From assembly GCA_020724225.1 (NCBI GenBank), contig DYHI01000008.1:1-38966 (forward strand): a stretch of 38,966 nt of DNA, written 5' to 3'. Shown piece after piece: positions 9,536 through 20,171 of this stretch; positions within the stretch are counted from its first letter, which is position 1; every line of letters starts with the position of its first letter. The notes under the pieces are model-generated. The model did not search any database. It saw only the letters and a list, made by a program, of their open reading frames with translations, and had not been told where the DNA came from. This stretch comes from Candidatus Altimarinus sp. Lineage in GTDB: Bacteria > Patescibacteriota > Gracilibacteria > BD1-5 > UBA6164. Position numbers and translations under genes: made by a program.

Positions 9536-11122
9536 GTCTATCAATGTTTTTTCATCAATTAGTTCGGTATATTTTTCTTTATGTAATATTTTTTTAACAT
9601 TGAATAAATACTTGAATTTAAATAATATAGTTTGAGTACTATAATTGTTTTTATATGTTCAGTAAATAGCATATAAACTTACAGTAATCATAGGAAACAG
9701 AGATGCAAATGCTATTAATCAAAATCAATCAATTAATGGATCTCTTCAAGGTATATTTGTTGCTAATCAAACTCAAATTGCTGTTATAAGAGGAACACTA
9801 ACAGTTGAAGTTGTTACTCATCAACTATCATAAGCTATTGGCATTATGTATTTTGGTCAGACTATAGTTAAAATAATCGCTATTATATATCAAAACATTA
9901 TATAATACTGTATAGAATCTCATACTATTATTCTATGGGTTCAAATTGTTATTCAGATTGCAACTCATAGTGCTACAAAGATTCTAAGCATAACAGGGGT
10001 AATTTTTCAAAACGATATTTCACTAACTTTTTTTGCTATTGCAGTTAAACTAGGTTCTGCCATAGTTGTTGAAAATCCTATAGTAAATGCAAATACATAT
10101 ATCATTGTATTTTGATTCATTTTTGTGAGTTGATAAGCTATTTCTTTTCATATTTCAATTATTCAAACTTCCAATCATAATATAAAAGTATACAATCAAA
10201 TTATTACTAAAAATAATCACAAAAATATTTTTTTAAGCTCAATTAATGGGATTTTTTCTTTTAATATCAAATATTGAAAAACAAAAATTCATAATATAAG
10301 AGGTAGAATATTTCAGATTGTATTAATTATTCAACTTAATATATTTTTTAATTCAAAATTAAGAATTATCTCACTTCCTTTGCTTACTATTCAAGATATT
10401 TCTTTTTGTGTTCAAAATTCATAAATATATATACCATATAATTGTGCAAAAATCATTGGAGTTAATGAAGCTAGTGCTATAATTCAAAATCAATCAATTA
10501 TTGGGTTTCTTCAATTAATTTTACTTGCCAATCATATTCATAATGCTGCAACAAGAGGAACTGTTACATCAGCTGCAACTACTCATCATAAATCATAAGC
10601 AAGTCATATAATTTCCTTTGGTGTAAAATAAGTCAATAAAACTACCGCTATATATCAACCTATTATCAAATAGTGAATTGAAAATCCATAAATTATTCTC
10701 CAGACTCATAAAACTAAAGCTATTCAAACTGAAAAAGAAATAATATATCTCATTATATCAGGATCAATTCTTCATAAACTTATACTTCAAGCTTCATGTG
10801 CAACTACATTTAATGCTGGTTCTGCAATAGTTGTTCAAAATCAGATCAAAAAACTAAAAACATATAACCAAAATTTTCATTTTCTATTTATAAAACTGTC
10901 AGTAACTTTTTCTCAGATTGGAAATATTCAGTATTGTAATCATAATAAAAATGATCAAAGTCAAAACCATAAAATTAATATTCAAAAGATTATTGTTCCT
11001 AAATTTTCTGGGATTTTTTGAAAAATAAAAGCTTGAAAAAATATTATTACTCATAATATAGGAATAATATCAAATAAACTTCATCTCATTATTTTTAAAA
11101 AGTCCTTTAAAATATGAAACAT
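9530..11122 (-). CDS. DUF1538 family multi-span membrane protein
   Basis: 530 aa, built from two homologous halves. Each half ends in the family pattern: AYDLGGVVAADVTVPLVAAL with NGRNPIIDGFGIIALAS in the first, and AYDSGGVTTSTVSVPLITA with PGRDPLIDGFGLIAFAS in the second. Each half also has a GFGTTIAEPAL or GFSTTMAEPSL segment. About a dozen hydrophobic spans are visible. DUF1538 proteins are thought to be transport-related, but no substrate is established; I do not assign one. The start ATG (MFHILKDFLKIM) follows an AT-rich leader, and the stop lies within the bidirectional terminator shared with groEL. It is divergent from the pseudopilin gene at 11248. Confidence 0.85.
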
Positions 11123-11247
11123 AAATAAAAAATTGAATTATTTTTAATCAGATTAATATTATCATACTATTGATTATATTGCAAGAATTGATTTTTTTTA
11201 GTTTATGTATAAAGTAGTGAGTAAATATAGATTTTTATTATTAAAAA
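11123..11247. other. Divergent promoter region, DUF1538 and pseudopilin genes
   Basis: 125 AT-rich bases with TTGATT-like and TATAAA-like boxes for the rightward gene (around 11192-11217, spacing shorter than ideal). No gene or stable hairpin seen. Confidence 0.35.
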
Positions 11248-11682
11248 ATGAAGTATTTAAATAAAAAGTCTGGGTTCTCTTTGATAGAAGTAGTTGTATC
11301 ATCAATAATACTTAGTTTAACTGTATTTTGAGTTTATAAACTTATTGCAGAAAATAACAAGATAATAAATAATTCAAATAATTATCTTGATGCAAATATG
11401 CTTATCTCAAATACTATTTCTTGTATAGAAAATCTATCATGAAGTTTGTATCCAACATTTACAAATACTTGAAGTTTTTATTTTGAAAATACTCTAACAT
11501 GAAGATGTATGACTTGAAGTTATAATACTAATTACAATTTTTCATGAGTTACATTAAATAATATAGATTTTAAATTGTACTGAAAAATAATCACTTCATG
11601 AAGTGATTATAATGATTGGAATATATGAGTTTGGAGTGATGTAACTTGAAAGATTGAGAAGGAGTATAGAGAGATGAAGTAG
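11248..11682 (+). CDS. Pseudopilin-like protein with type IV prepilin signal
   Basis: 144 aa. The N-terminus has a short basic leader and the processing site SG/FSLIEVVVSSIILSLTV with the required Glu at mature position 5 and a hydrophobic helix of about 20 residues. The remainder is rich in Asn, Ser and Thr with two Cys (SCIENLSG and GRCMTG), which may pair. Size and build fit a minor pilin or pseudopilin that primes pilus assembly at the inner membrane. I cannot place it in a named subfamily. The distant neighbours at 13146 (another minor pilin) and 2164 (large pilin) suggest parts of one pilus system spread over the window. Confidence 0.85.
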
Positions 11683-11700
11683 GAAGTAAAGCAGTATATT

Positions 11701-11753
11701 AAAGATTCCTGAATCGAGTTCAGGACAGGCTCTGAATCAAGTTCAGGATGACA
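11701..11753. repeat. Fold-back repeat fragment between pseudopilin and rlmN
   Basis: AGATTCCTGAATCGAGTTCAGGA and CTGAATCAAGTTCAGGATGACA form two adjacent hairpins ending in GGATGACA, the right-end signature of the same repeat family. It sits between two convergent genes and may act as a terminator. Confidence 0.65.
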
Positions 11754-11759
11754 ATAGAA

Positions 11760-12920
11760 TTACTCATCTTTTTTCTTGTTTGCAAGTTGTCAGCAGGCTG
11801 CATCTATATCATCTCACATAGTTGCTCTAATAGTTGAGACTACTCAGTATTTTTCAAGAATATTTTGAAATTTTTCTATTATAAATCTTGGAGTAGGTTT
11901 GTAAGTCCCTCAAGTTCCTTCTCAGGCATTGTACGGTATAAAGTTGACATGAGCTAATTTCCCTTTCAGAAGTTCTCAAAGTTCTTTTGCAAGTATCAAA
12001 TTATCATTTACTCAGTTTATCATTATATATTCATAAAATACTTTTTTGTTTGTTTTTTGTACATATTCATCAAGTGATTCCATAAGTTTCTCAAGTGTAT
12101 ATGTATGATCTACTGGCATTATTCCCTTTCTTATCTCATCATTTGGAGCATGAAGACTTATGGCAAGGCTTGTTTGTGGAAAATCGTTTCAAAACTTTTT
12201 AATTCCTGGAACTATTCAACAAGTCGAAACTGTTACTCTTCTATTTGCTAGATTTAGTTTTTTTTGTTCACAAATTATTTCGATTGATTTTTTTACATTT
12301 TCATAGTTTAAAAATGGTTCTCACATCCCCATATATACTACATTTCTTAAAACTGATTGTTCATCGTTTAAAAGTTTTGCAGCATAATATACTTGTTCTA
12401 CTATTTCATAAAATTCTAGATTTCTAAGTAATCCAAGTTTACCAGTAGCACAAAAAGTACATCACATAGGACATCAGGCTTGGCTAGAGACACATAGTGT
12501 ATTTCTCCCTGTTAGATGTCTCATAATTACACTCTCTATATACAATCAGTCCCTTGTTTTGAAAAGTATTTTTGTTGTTTGTCAGTTATCAGATGTAACT
12601 ATATGATCTATTTCAAGTGAATAGTAAAAAAAATTTTCCTTTAATTTTTCTCTCAAATCTTTAGGAATTGTTTGTATATCATCAAAATCAACTACATAAT
12701 TTTTATATATAGCATTTTCGATTTGTCAGTATCTAAATGGAGGAATTTTGCTTTCTTTTAAGAAATCTTTTAAAGCTGTTTCATCGTGGATTGAGAACAA
12801 AATAGGTAAAGTTAAAAAGGTAAAATAGAGAGGTAAAAGGTTAAAGTGTAAAGTTGTTCCTTGTTGTCATTCCTTGCTTGACAAGGAATCTATCAATTCA
12901 TAAGAATTTATTCATTTCAT
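11760..12920 (-). CDS. rlmN: 23S rRNA (adenine2503-C2)-methyltransferase RlmN
   Basis: 386 aa. This radical-SAM enzyme methylates C2 of A2503 in 23S rRNA (and A37 of some tRNAs) in the cytoplasm. Seen: PFRYGQIENAIYKNY near the N-terminus, the cluster motif QAGCPMGCTFCATGKLG (three Cys spaced CxxxCxxC), VVYMGMGEPFLNY, VTVSTCGIVPGI, SLAISLHAPNDEIR, VNFIPYN, and the C-terminal DDIDAACGQL with the second catalytic Cys. The only ATG before an upstream stop gives an N-terminus (MKGINSYELIDSL and about 40 more residues) that is derived from repeat-element DNA, so family homology starts only at about residue 50. The native start may have been replaced, or a non-ATG start such as the TTG near 12808 may be used. 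Confidence 0.93.
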
Positions 12921-13014
12921 TTTTGAGTAATTTCTTTCTAAATTATTTGCATCTTATTTATTTTTATAAGTTTTTTATATATTATAGATTCCTGGTCTAT
13001 CGCCAGGAATGACA
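12865..13014. repeat. Fold-back repeat element covering the 5' end of rlmN (150 bp)
   Basis: Terminal inverted repeats TGTCATTCCTTG and CCAGGAATGACA; left hairpin TTCCTTGCTTGACAAGGAA, right hairpin TTCCTGGTCTATCGCCAGGAA. The predicted rlmN ATG (12918-12920) lies inside it. Next to it, inside rlmN (about 12790-12860), is a tract of GGTAAAG/GGTTAAAG-type units and a TTGTTCTCAAT end shared with murC copy 2. Confidence 0.75.
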
Positions 13015-13145
13015 GAGAGTGTTAATTCTTTTATACTTTTTCCTTATCACTTTATTCTTTTTTCTATATATTTATTATAAAAAAATTTTGAAAAAAGAAA
13101 GTTTATTGTAAAATATCTTAAATTTTTATTGATAATAAATTAATT
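13015..13145. promoter_or_regulatory. Leader and probable promoter of the PilV-like gene
   Basis: TTGAAA (13088-13093) and TAAAAT (13109-13114) are separated by 15 bases. The block TTTTGAAAAAAGAAAGTTT (13086-13104) recurs exactly at 23737-23755, upstream of the SpoT-like gene. No gene is visible. Confidence 0.45.
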
Positions 13146-13775
13146 ATGTTTTATTCAAAATCATGAACTTCTATAATTGAGGCTATGATAGCATTGTCTA
13201 TTGTGATGATTTGAATTACATGACTTTACAATATATATGATAGGTCACAGAAACTAGAAACAGCAACAGAAAATAGAATAAAAGCTATATCAATAGCTCG
13301 CGAGTGAATTGAAGTAATGCAAAATATAAGAGATACAAATTGGATACTTTTTTGAGCAGATACAAAAAATTGTTGGAATTCATTTAATTATGATGTAAAT
13401 TGTCTTTGAAGTACTGATCCAAATCACAAAATTGCTCCATGAAATTACAAAATCTATAAAGATGTTGATAATAGATGGAAGTTGGTTTTATGATCTTTAT
13501 GATTTGATTATACAGATATTTCATTGAGAAATGAATATAGAATTAAATTAGACTCTAATTGATTATATTCACAAAGTTGATGAATAGATTTTAATCCTAT
13601 ATTTACTAGAGTTTTAGAAATAAGTTATCCAGAGGATACAAATTCTGATTGAAATTTTGATGTAAATGATGAAAAGATACTTATTAAATCAATTGTATAT
13701 TGGAAAGATAATACAAAAGATACTCCTTATAATATAGTTCTTGAAAACATACTTACTAATTGGAAGAGAAATTAA
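13146..13775 (+). CDS. PilV-like minor pseudopilin
   Basis: 209 aa. The N-terminus has the prepilin-type site SG/TSIIEAMIALSIVMIGITGL with Glu at mature position 5 and a hydrophobic helix, followed by RIKAISIAREGIEVMQNIRD, a stretch typical of PilV/type II-secretion minor pilins. The C-terminal part is a mixed globular region with DTNSDGNFDVNDE, an acidic Asp-rich loop of the kind that binds calcium in some pseudopilins (inference). It would be processed by prepilin peptidase and initiate fibre assembly. Its neighbours are rlmN (divergent) and the 1386-aa gene (convergent, sharing the terminator), so it is transcribed alone. Confidence 0.87.
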
Positions 13776-13811
13776 AAAAAGAAATCTGGATTTATCCAGA
13801 TTTCTTTTTTT
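13774..13811. terminator. Bidirectional terminator
   Basis: Long perfect stem with arms at 13774-13791 and 13794-13811 (core GAAATCTGGAT/ATCCAGATTTC), flanked by A-run and T-run. It serves the PilV-like gene and the convergent 1386-aa gene, whose stop codon lies in the outer arm. Confidence 0.9.
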
Positions 13812-16800
13812 AGGCAACTTTTTGAAAATCTTCATCATTTATAGGTTCTTTTTTTAATGCATCTGCAATTGATCATCAGGTAAAGTTGATAACTCAAGTA
13901 ACTCATCTGTCTACACTGTGATCTTTTCAATCAAGTCAGTTATTTATATATCTCTCTAAAATTCTTTCAGCTTTTATATTTTTTCATTCTAATAATTGTT
14001 CAGCATTGATGTTGTTATTTCTAAACTCAGTTAAATCAATTCAAAATTTATCAAATATTTTTGAAAAATGACTTCAAGGCTTATTTATTGCTTCTATTGC
14101 ATTTTGGTTTCAAGCATGACTTGCTAATATTCAAGAAAGAAACTCTCTTAAATTTTGTTTTAAAATTGTTTTTTTTATGTTTATATCTTCATTTTTTTCG
14201 TTACTATAGTTTCTTTTTAGTAGTGTTAAAAACTCAGTTTCAACTTCTTCTAATGCAAAATGTCAAAACTTAGATTTATAAAATCATCATCATTGATTAT
14301 ATGATAGAGCTTCTTTTGTAAATTTAAATAAATCTAATCATGAAATTCATTTATCTACAAATGCATCTGACATATAATCATCAACAGTAAAATTTGCATC
14401 AGATTTGTTATAATTTCTGAATAAATCATAGTATTTTTTAAATACTGGATTAGAATCTTTTTCTAAGAATATTATTTTATTTGAAAGACTGTATTCATCA
14501 TTTTTTCAGTCATTTAACATGTACATTGACTTTGTTAGTATTTCTCAATAATCATCAAAAAAGCTTACAGTAGCATCAATTTGATCAGGTTCATTTTTTG
14601 ATCATTGATTATTAATTATTTTTTCTGCTCTAGATAGCATATTTTTATATTTTTCTTCTTTATCTCAGTACAAATCCTTAAATCTTTTTGATAGCTCTAA
14701 TACAGTTTGGTTAAATAAATCAATATCACTTGTTAGAGATATAAATCTAGCTGCTGGTATAATTCTTCATTCACTCATAGAGTTTTTAAATTCATCTGCC
14801 ATTTTTTGATTGAAGTTATATGCTATTCAAGAAAATAACATAACAAAAGGCAATTTATTCATTTTATGCATTGGTCATCATTTTCATATAATTCATTCAA
14901 ACCATCACATTGCATTTGGATATGTTCATCATTTCAATTCATCAATTCATCATGCAATTCTTCAATCTACAGTCCTTTTTCATTTAGAGTCTTCTAATCA
15001 TTTTTCTTTATCTTTTTTCATTCATCATTTCCAAGATCATTCAAACTCTTTATGTATCCTTGATCTTCTGTGTATATGTGTTTTTGGATCTCATCATGGT
15101 TTACATTGCAGTTTTAGTAGAGTATGAACTAATTCTTCTTCACTAAATTGTATTCATGCTTTTTTTGCTTTTTCTTCAGTTTCTCTATATAATTCATCTC
15201 ATATATGTCATCCTAAAGCTTCATACCACAAAAATTTTCATTTATATTTGTATAATTTCTTTGCATAAAGTGTTCAATAACTCTCCATCATAAAAAGTAA
15301 TCATGCTTCTTTTTTATGATTTGGAGTATTACTTGTAAGTAACCACTTTTCTATCATTCAAGTGGCAATTGGAGAATCAACTGATTTAAGTTTTCATATA
15401 TATTCATCCATATGCTTTTTTTCTCATTGTTCTACTCTTGTTCTTAAATCACTTTCTAATTCAATAGGTAAAAACTTACCAAAAACTGATAATGCTACTG
15501 CATTTGCATGCTCTTCATTTCACTCCTTTAAATAATGTTGAATAGAATCAAATCATATTTTTACTCATTTAATTATTTCTGCTACAGATTTGTTTGAAAA
15601 AAGCCATTTTGAAAAACTCCATTTTCTGTCGACTCAGTCAGGAAGTTTTCCTTTTTTCTTATCATTCGCTTCATTTAATGCTCTTGGTTCAAGTTTTTTT
15701 GATTTAATATAATCTTCTAAGAAACTTACACTTACTTCATAAGTTTCATTTTCTGTTTCAAATATTTCTCACTTTTTTTCTTTTTTTTCTTTTTCCGCAT
15801 AATCATCAGTTTTTACTTCTTTTTCATCAAGTATTTTTCAGAAGCTTATTTTAACTTTATTTCAGTTTACTGAGTGAATTTTAACTAATTCATCTTTTCC
15901 ATCTTTTGTAGCTACTAGATAATCATATGTAATTCATGTCTCACTTTCTTTTTTAACTATTTTATCATTTTTTACCTCAAAATCTCACCACATTTTTAAT
16001 TTTTCATTTTTTGTAGCAAGTTCTGGAATTTTTGAAAAATCTGTATTATTAGATATTCTTTTTATATCGTGATCTTTAAAAAGTGAATAAAATTCTTCAA
16101 AAGATCAAGTAGATAATTGTCAAATAGCATTTTCAACTGTTATTTTTTTTGTATTTTTATCAATTTCTGTTATAGTAAATATGTCTCATTCTAATTTGCT
16201 TCATGATTTGCTTGCTTTTATAGTCACTCATTCTTTTAGTCAAAAATCTTTTCAATTTGGATCTAATAAATCGATTTTTTCTAATAAGAAATTAAAATTA
16301 TATGATTCTAAATTAATTCATAATTTATTATCAATATCATCTAATTCATAAATTAAATTTGTAACTTCTTTATTTGCTTCAAGTTCATCTAATGTTTTTC
16401 AATGTGACATTTTATTTAATTCTTCTTTTATTTCATTTTTTCTTGCAGTTAAAAAATCAAAATCACTTTGATCTTTAAAATTAATATCATCTCATGATTC
16501 ATTAATTTCTCAAGAATTTATTTTTGATTTTATTTCTTTAGATGTAAAAAAATCTATTTTTGTTACTAAATTATTATTTATTATATAAAATAGTGATGCA
16601 TAATATCATGTTGAAATTTCTAATGTGCTAGAATTGTTATAACTATTTTCTTTTGAAGATCTATCACAAAAAGTAAATGTTCAATCATCTTGAAAAGATT
16701 TTATCTCTAAGTATGTGTAGCTTTCTTCCTTGCTTCTCTCATTATCTTTGGTAGATAATCTTATAATAATTCAATCATTTAGTAAAGTATCAATATTTTT

Positions 16801-17970
16801 ATAATCTTGACTTGAAATTTTTCTTTGAATTTGAGGGGTTGAGTGTATTTTTTCTTTAAATAGAGCTAAGTTATCAATACTATTTAGATAAGATTCTCTA
16901 AGTCACTCAAGTGATTTGTTGTAAGTGTCTACAAATGTTTTTGCTATACTAATATTTCATGCTAAACTATCTAATTGGTTTGAGTTTAGGTAATTTATTA
17001 TATCGCTTGATTTAACTATATAATCATTAAAATCAATATTTTCAATGATATAATTTATTTCATTTTCTGATTTATTTCAGTGTTTTATTAAATCATCTTT
17101 TATTTTATCTTTTCATTGAATTTCGCTATATATTCATGTTTTAATTAAATCTCATAGAGATAAAAATGGAACAAATTTTGATAAAAAAAATTTTTTATCA
17201 TCTTCTGAAAATATATCTTTTTCAAATAAATCAAAAACTATACTTAAATCAATTTTTTTAAGTGACTTTAATCTGTTAAATAATTCTCTTAACTCTTCAA
17301 TTGAATTATTATAAGAATTTACTCAAATTTTGTTTACAATTCTATTTTTTATTTCTTCTGAAATATCTACTCATGATAATATGTCTTTAATTTCTCTGTT
17401 TTTTATTTCTTCTGAAATATCTGTTCATGATAATATTTCTTTAATTTCTCTTTTTACATCTACTTTTTTTAATTTAACTTTACTTTTTCAAAAAAGGTTT
17501 ATTAACACTTCTTCTCTTTTTTTATCTATTCCTTTAATTAACTCATTAATTTCCCCTTCACTAAATAAATCTAATTGATTATTTAATTTTTTTATTTTAG
17601 TATCATCTAATTCATATTTACTTATATAATAATTTTGTAATTCATTTTTTCTATTTTCTATTTGAAATGATAATACTCTAATTTCATCACTAAACATACT
17701 AAATAATTCATCAATTTTTGTTGAATCTATTGAATCAATTAATTTTTCGTATTTATTTTTTTCTGTTTCACTTAAACTATCAAATAACTCTCATTTAAAG
17801 TCATTTGAAGTATATTTATTTCATTTGAATTTTGGATAAAATCAATCTTCTTTGATTTTATCCTTTGCTAATTTTTTTGTTTTTCTTTTAATTAAATCAT
17901 TAAAAGAGTTCTCTCTTTTTTGAAGTTCTTCTTTTGATTCATTTTGATTTGAAGAATTTATATCTGTCAT
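13810..17970 (-). CDS. Giant 1386-residue protein of unknown function
   Basis: I do not recognise this protein. It is one continuous UGA=Gly frame with no signal peptide and no clear membrane span. Residues 1-420 are charged and look helical or coiled-coil; an 18-residue unit (REIKEILSGTDISEEIKN and its near-copy) is repeated in tandem at about 17346-17453. A middle part (about 560-760) contains beta-rich segments with GVTIKASKSGSKL and ATKDGKDELVKIHSVNGN, which look like small barrel or SH3-like modules. From about 800 to 1200 a compact region has LPDGVDRKWSFSKWLFS, GLLFMMESYGTLY, CKPGGDPKTHIHRRSRIH and FEGIIGKGGPMHKMNKLP. The rest is helical and ends in INDEDFQKVA. It is monocistronic, starts with MTDINSSNQNESKEEL and ends in the bidirectional terminator. 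Possibly a large cytoplasmic or leaderless-secreted protein. Confidence 0.9.
17346..17453. repeat. Two tandem 54-bp units inside the 1386-aa gene
   Basis: The coded units REIKEILSGTDISEEIKN and REIKDILSGVDISEEIKN differ at two residues. The DNA copies are near-identical, showing a fairly recent in-frame duplication. Confidence 0.8.
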
Positions 17971-18118
17971 AGTAAATATTTAAATCATAAAAATTTTATC
18001 AATTATAACATAAAAATTATTAAAAACCAAATTTTTCCAATTTTTACTTTACAAAGTTTTTAATCTTGATAAACTTATTACAACTTTTACAAATAGTTAT
18101 TATTTAACTTTTAAAAAT
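17971..18118. other. Divergent promoter region, 1386-aa protein and RseP-like protease
   Basis: 148 AT-rich bases between two divergent starts. Several TTTACA/TTGATA-like boxes are present but none stands out. No hairpin or gene. Confidence 0.4.
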
Positions 18119-19438
18119 ATGATTTTCCTTTGAATACTTGTTGCAATTGTGATGTTTTCTGTAATTGTTATGATTCATGAATTTGGACATTTTAAAACTG
18201 CTCGTTTGTTTTGAGTAAAAGTTTATGAATTTTGACTTGGTATCCCCCCAAAAGCAAAAAAACTTTTTACAGATAAACTTTGAACTGAATATACTCTAAA
18301 CTGGTTACCTATTTGAGGGTTTGTAAGAATGAAATGAGAAAATCTAAATTATTTTCTTGTTTTTGATAAAAATAAAATACAGATTAAACAAGAAAATATA
18401 GAAAAAATTTTGAAATCTGATAAAAAAGTTTTTGATAAAGACTGAGATGAAATTAGTGAATTAAACAAAAAAGAGATATTAAAACAATTAAAAGAAAATA
18501 AAGATAATGATAATCTTGTAAATAAACCTTATTGGCAACAAAGTATAGTGATACTTGCTTGAGTATTTATGAACTTTTTATTAGCAATATTTATTTTTAC
18601 TATTCTTTTTACTGTTTGATTAAAACCGGTTTGAATAAATAGTGCAATTAAAACAGATTTAGATATAAAAGTCTTTCCTACTTTTGAACAAGCAGTAAAG
18701 GATTGACTATTAATACAAAAAGAGTGAATTATATTGTATCCTATGACCTGATCAATTGCATATAATGCTTGAATTAAAAATGAAGATTTACTCCAAAAAG
18801 TTAATTGAATAGTTGTTAATTCTCCAGATGATGTTAAAAATATTATTTGAGAAAATAGTAAAAAAGAATTGTTATTTGATATAAATAGATGATGAGAAAA
18901 TATTGGTATATATATAACCCCATCACAAGATTGAAAAATAGGATCTTATTTAGCTCCAAATATAGAGTACAATAAGGAATTTGAATATAAATATAATCTA
19001 TGAACTTCATTTGTAATAGCTTCAAAAGAAACATTTAATCAGTCATTACTCACACTTAAGGCATTAGGAATTTTTGTTCGTAAACTTGTAATTCCTACAA
19101 CAAAAGAAGAAAGAAGTGAAGCAATAAATAGTGTAAGTTGACCAGTATGAATAGTATCAATTGTTACAGATTCTATAAAATCTTGAATTACTATTTTATT
19201 TATATTATGAGCTATTATAAGTATAAGTTTATGAGTATTTAACCTACTTCCATTACCTGCTCTTGATTGATGAAGATTTGCTTTAATGTCAATAAATGAA
19301 CTAATTAGAAAAGTTACATGAAAAAAACTTATTTCACCACATATAGAATGAGTAATCCATCTAAGTTTTTTTGTAATTTTAATTTTTTTGAGTATAATTG
19401 TTACATACAACGATGTAATAAAGATAATTAATAAATAA
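18119..19438 (+). CDS. rseP: RseP-type site-2 intramembrane metalloprotease
   Basis: 439 aa, membrane-embedded zinc protease of the M50 family; relatives cut anti-sigma factors and leftover signal peptides within the membrane. The first span ends in VMIHEFGHFKTARLFGVKV (HExxH zinc site), followed by FGLGIPPKAKKL and LNWLPIGGFVRMKGE. A charged, lysine-rich stretch of about 60 residues precedes the second span. The PDZ-like region is around residues 190-300. The C-terminal FNLLPLPALDGGRF, containing the third zinc ligand Asp, is followed by a last span. All catalytic residues are present. It is followed 11 bases later by the HD hydrolase gene, so the two may be cotranscribed with tgt further on. 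The substrate is unknown here. Confidence 0.92.
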
Positions 19439-19449
19439 AAATTTAATAT

Positions 19450-20073
19450 ATGATTGAAACAAAACTCATATTAGATGCAAAAAACTATGTTAACTCTATT
19501 TTGATGCCACTTGAAAATTTTTATTATCATCAATATGAGCATGCATTAGATGTAATGCATAGAGCTAGTTATTTATGAGAAAAAGAATGATTAAATTCAG
19601 AGGATGTTGAAATGATTGCATTGGCATGATTGTTTCATGATACTTGATTTACAATTCAGTATGATGCAAATGAATTTATTTGAGCAAAAATCGCAAGAAA
19701 CTATTTGAAATCAAAATTATATCCAGAAAACAAAATAGATATAATTGAAAGAATTATTTTGGCTACTGATCCTTTTTATACTATACCTAAGGATATTTAC
19801 GAAAGTATTATAAAAGATGCGGATTTAGATAATTTATGAAGAGATGATTTTTTTGATAAATGAGAAAAATTAAAAATGGAACTTGAAACTATCAAAAAAA
19901 TTAAAATCAAAGATCCAGATTGGCATCATTCTTCACTTGACTTTTTATGGAAACATAAATATTACACAAAAACTCAAGAAATCGAAAGATGATTAAAGAA
20001 AACAGAAAATGCAGAAATGCTAAAACAACTTATAAAAGAAGAATGAAGTGTTGTAATACAACCAAATTATTAA
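19450..20073 (+). CDS. HD-domain phosphohydrolase
   Basis: 207 aa, soluble. The HD metal-binding set is visible: His in YHQYEHALDVMHRA (about residues 27-40), the HD pair in LAGLFHDTGF (about 67-76) and a later Asp in IKDADLDNLGRDDF. HD proteins of this size cleave phosphate esters of nucleotides or cyclic dinucleotides; the exact substrate cannot be told. The closest pattern I recall is that of small 'HD domain-containing' proteins related to RelA/cyanamide hydratase-like folds, without a second domain. It follows the site-2 protease gene by 11 bases and precedes tgt by 98. Confidence 0.85.
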
Positions 20074-20171
20074 GAGTATTAAGTATTAAGTATTAAATCT
20101 AATTGTATCCACTGCTAACAATCTTTTAAATACTTATTACTTACTACCTACTACTTATTACTTATTATCAA
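20074..20171. repeat. AT-rich simple repeat tract before tgt
   Basis: Slipped units of TAAGTATTAAG at 20076-20096 and of TACTTATTACTTACTACC at about 20132-20168 face each other as imperfect inverted repeats and could fold. It could be a terminator or simply repeat expansion. No gene. Confidence 0.5.

Noticed and set aside
12245-12427. Plus-strand 60-codon frame
   Set aside because: Shadow of rlmN, which covers it on the minus strand with conserved motifs.
16200-16300. Signal peptide or membrane anchor in the 1386-aa protein
   Set aside because: No hydrophobic stretch of sufficient length was found at the N-terminus or inside.
17488-17697. Separate 69-codon gene
   Set aside because: Internal piece of the 1386-aa gene in the same frame.
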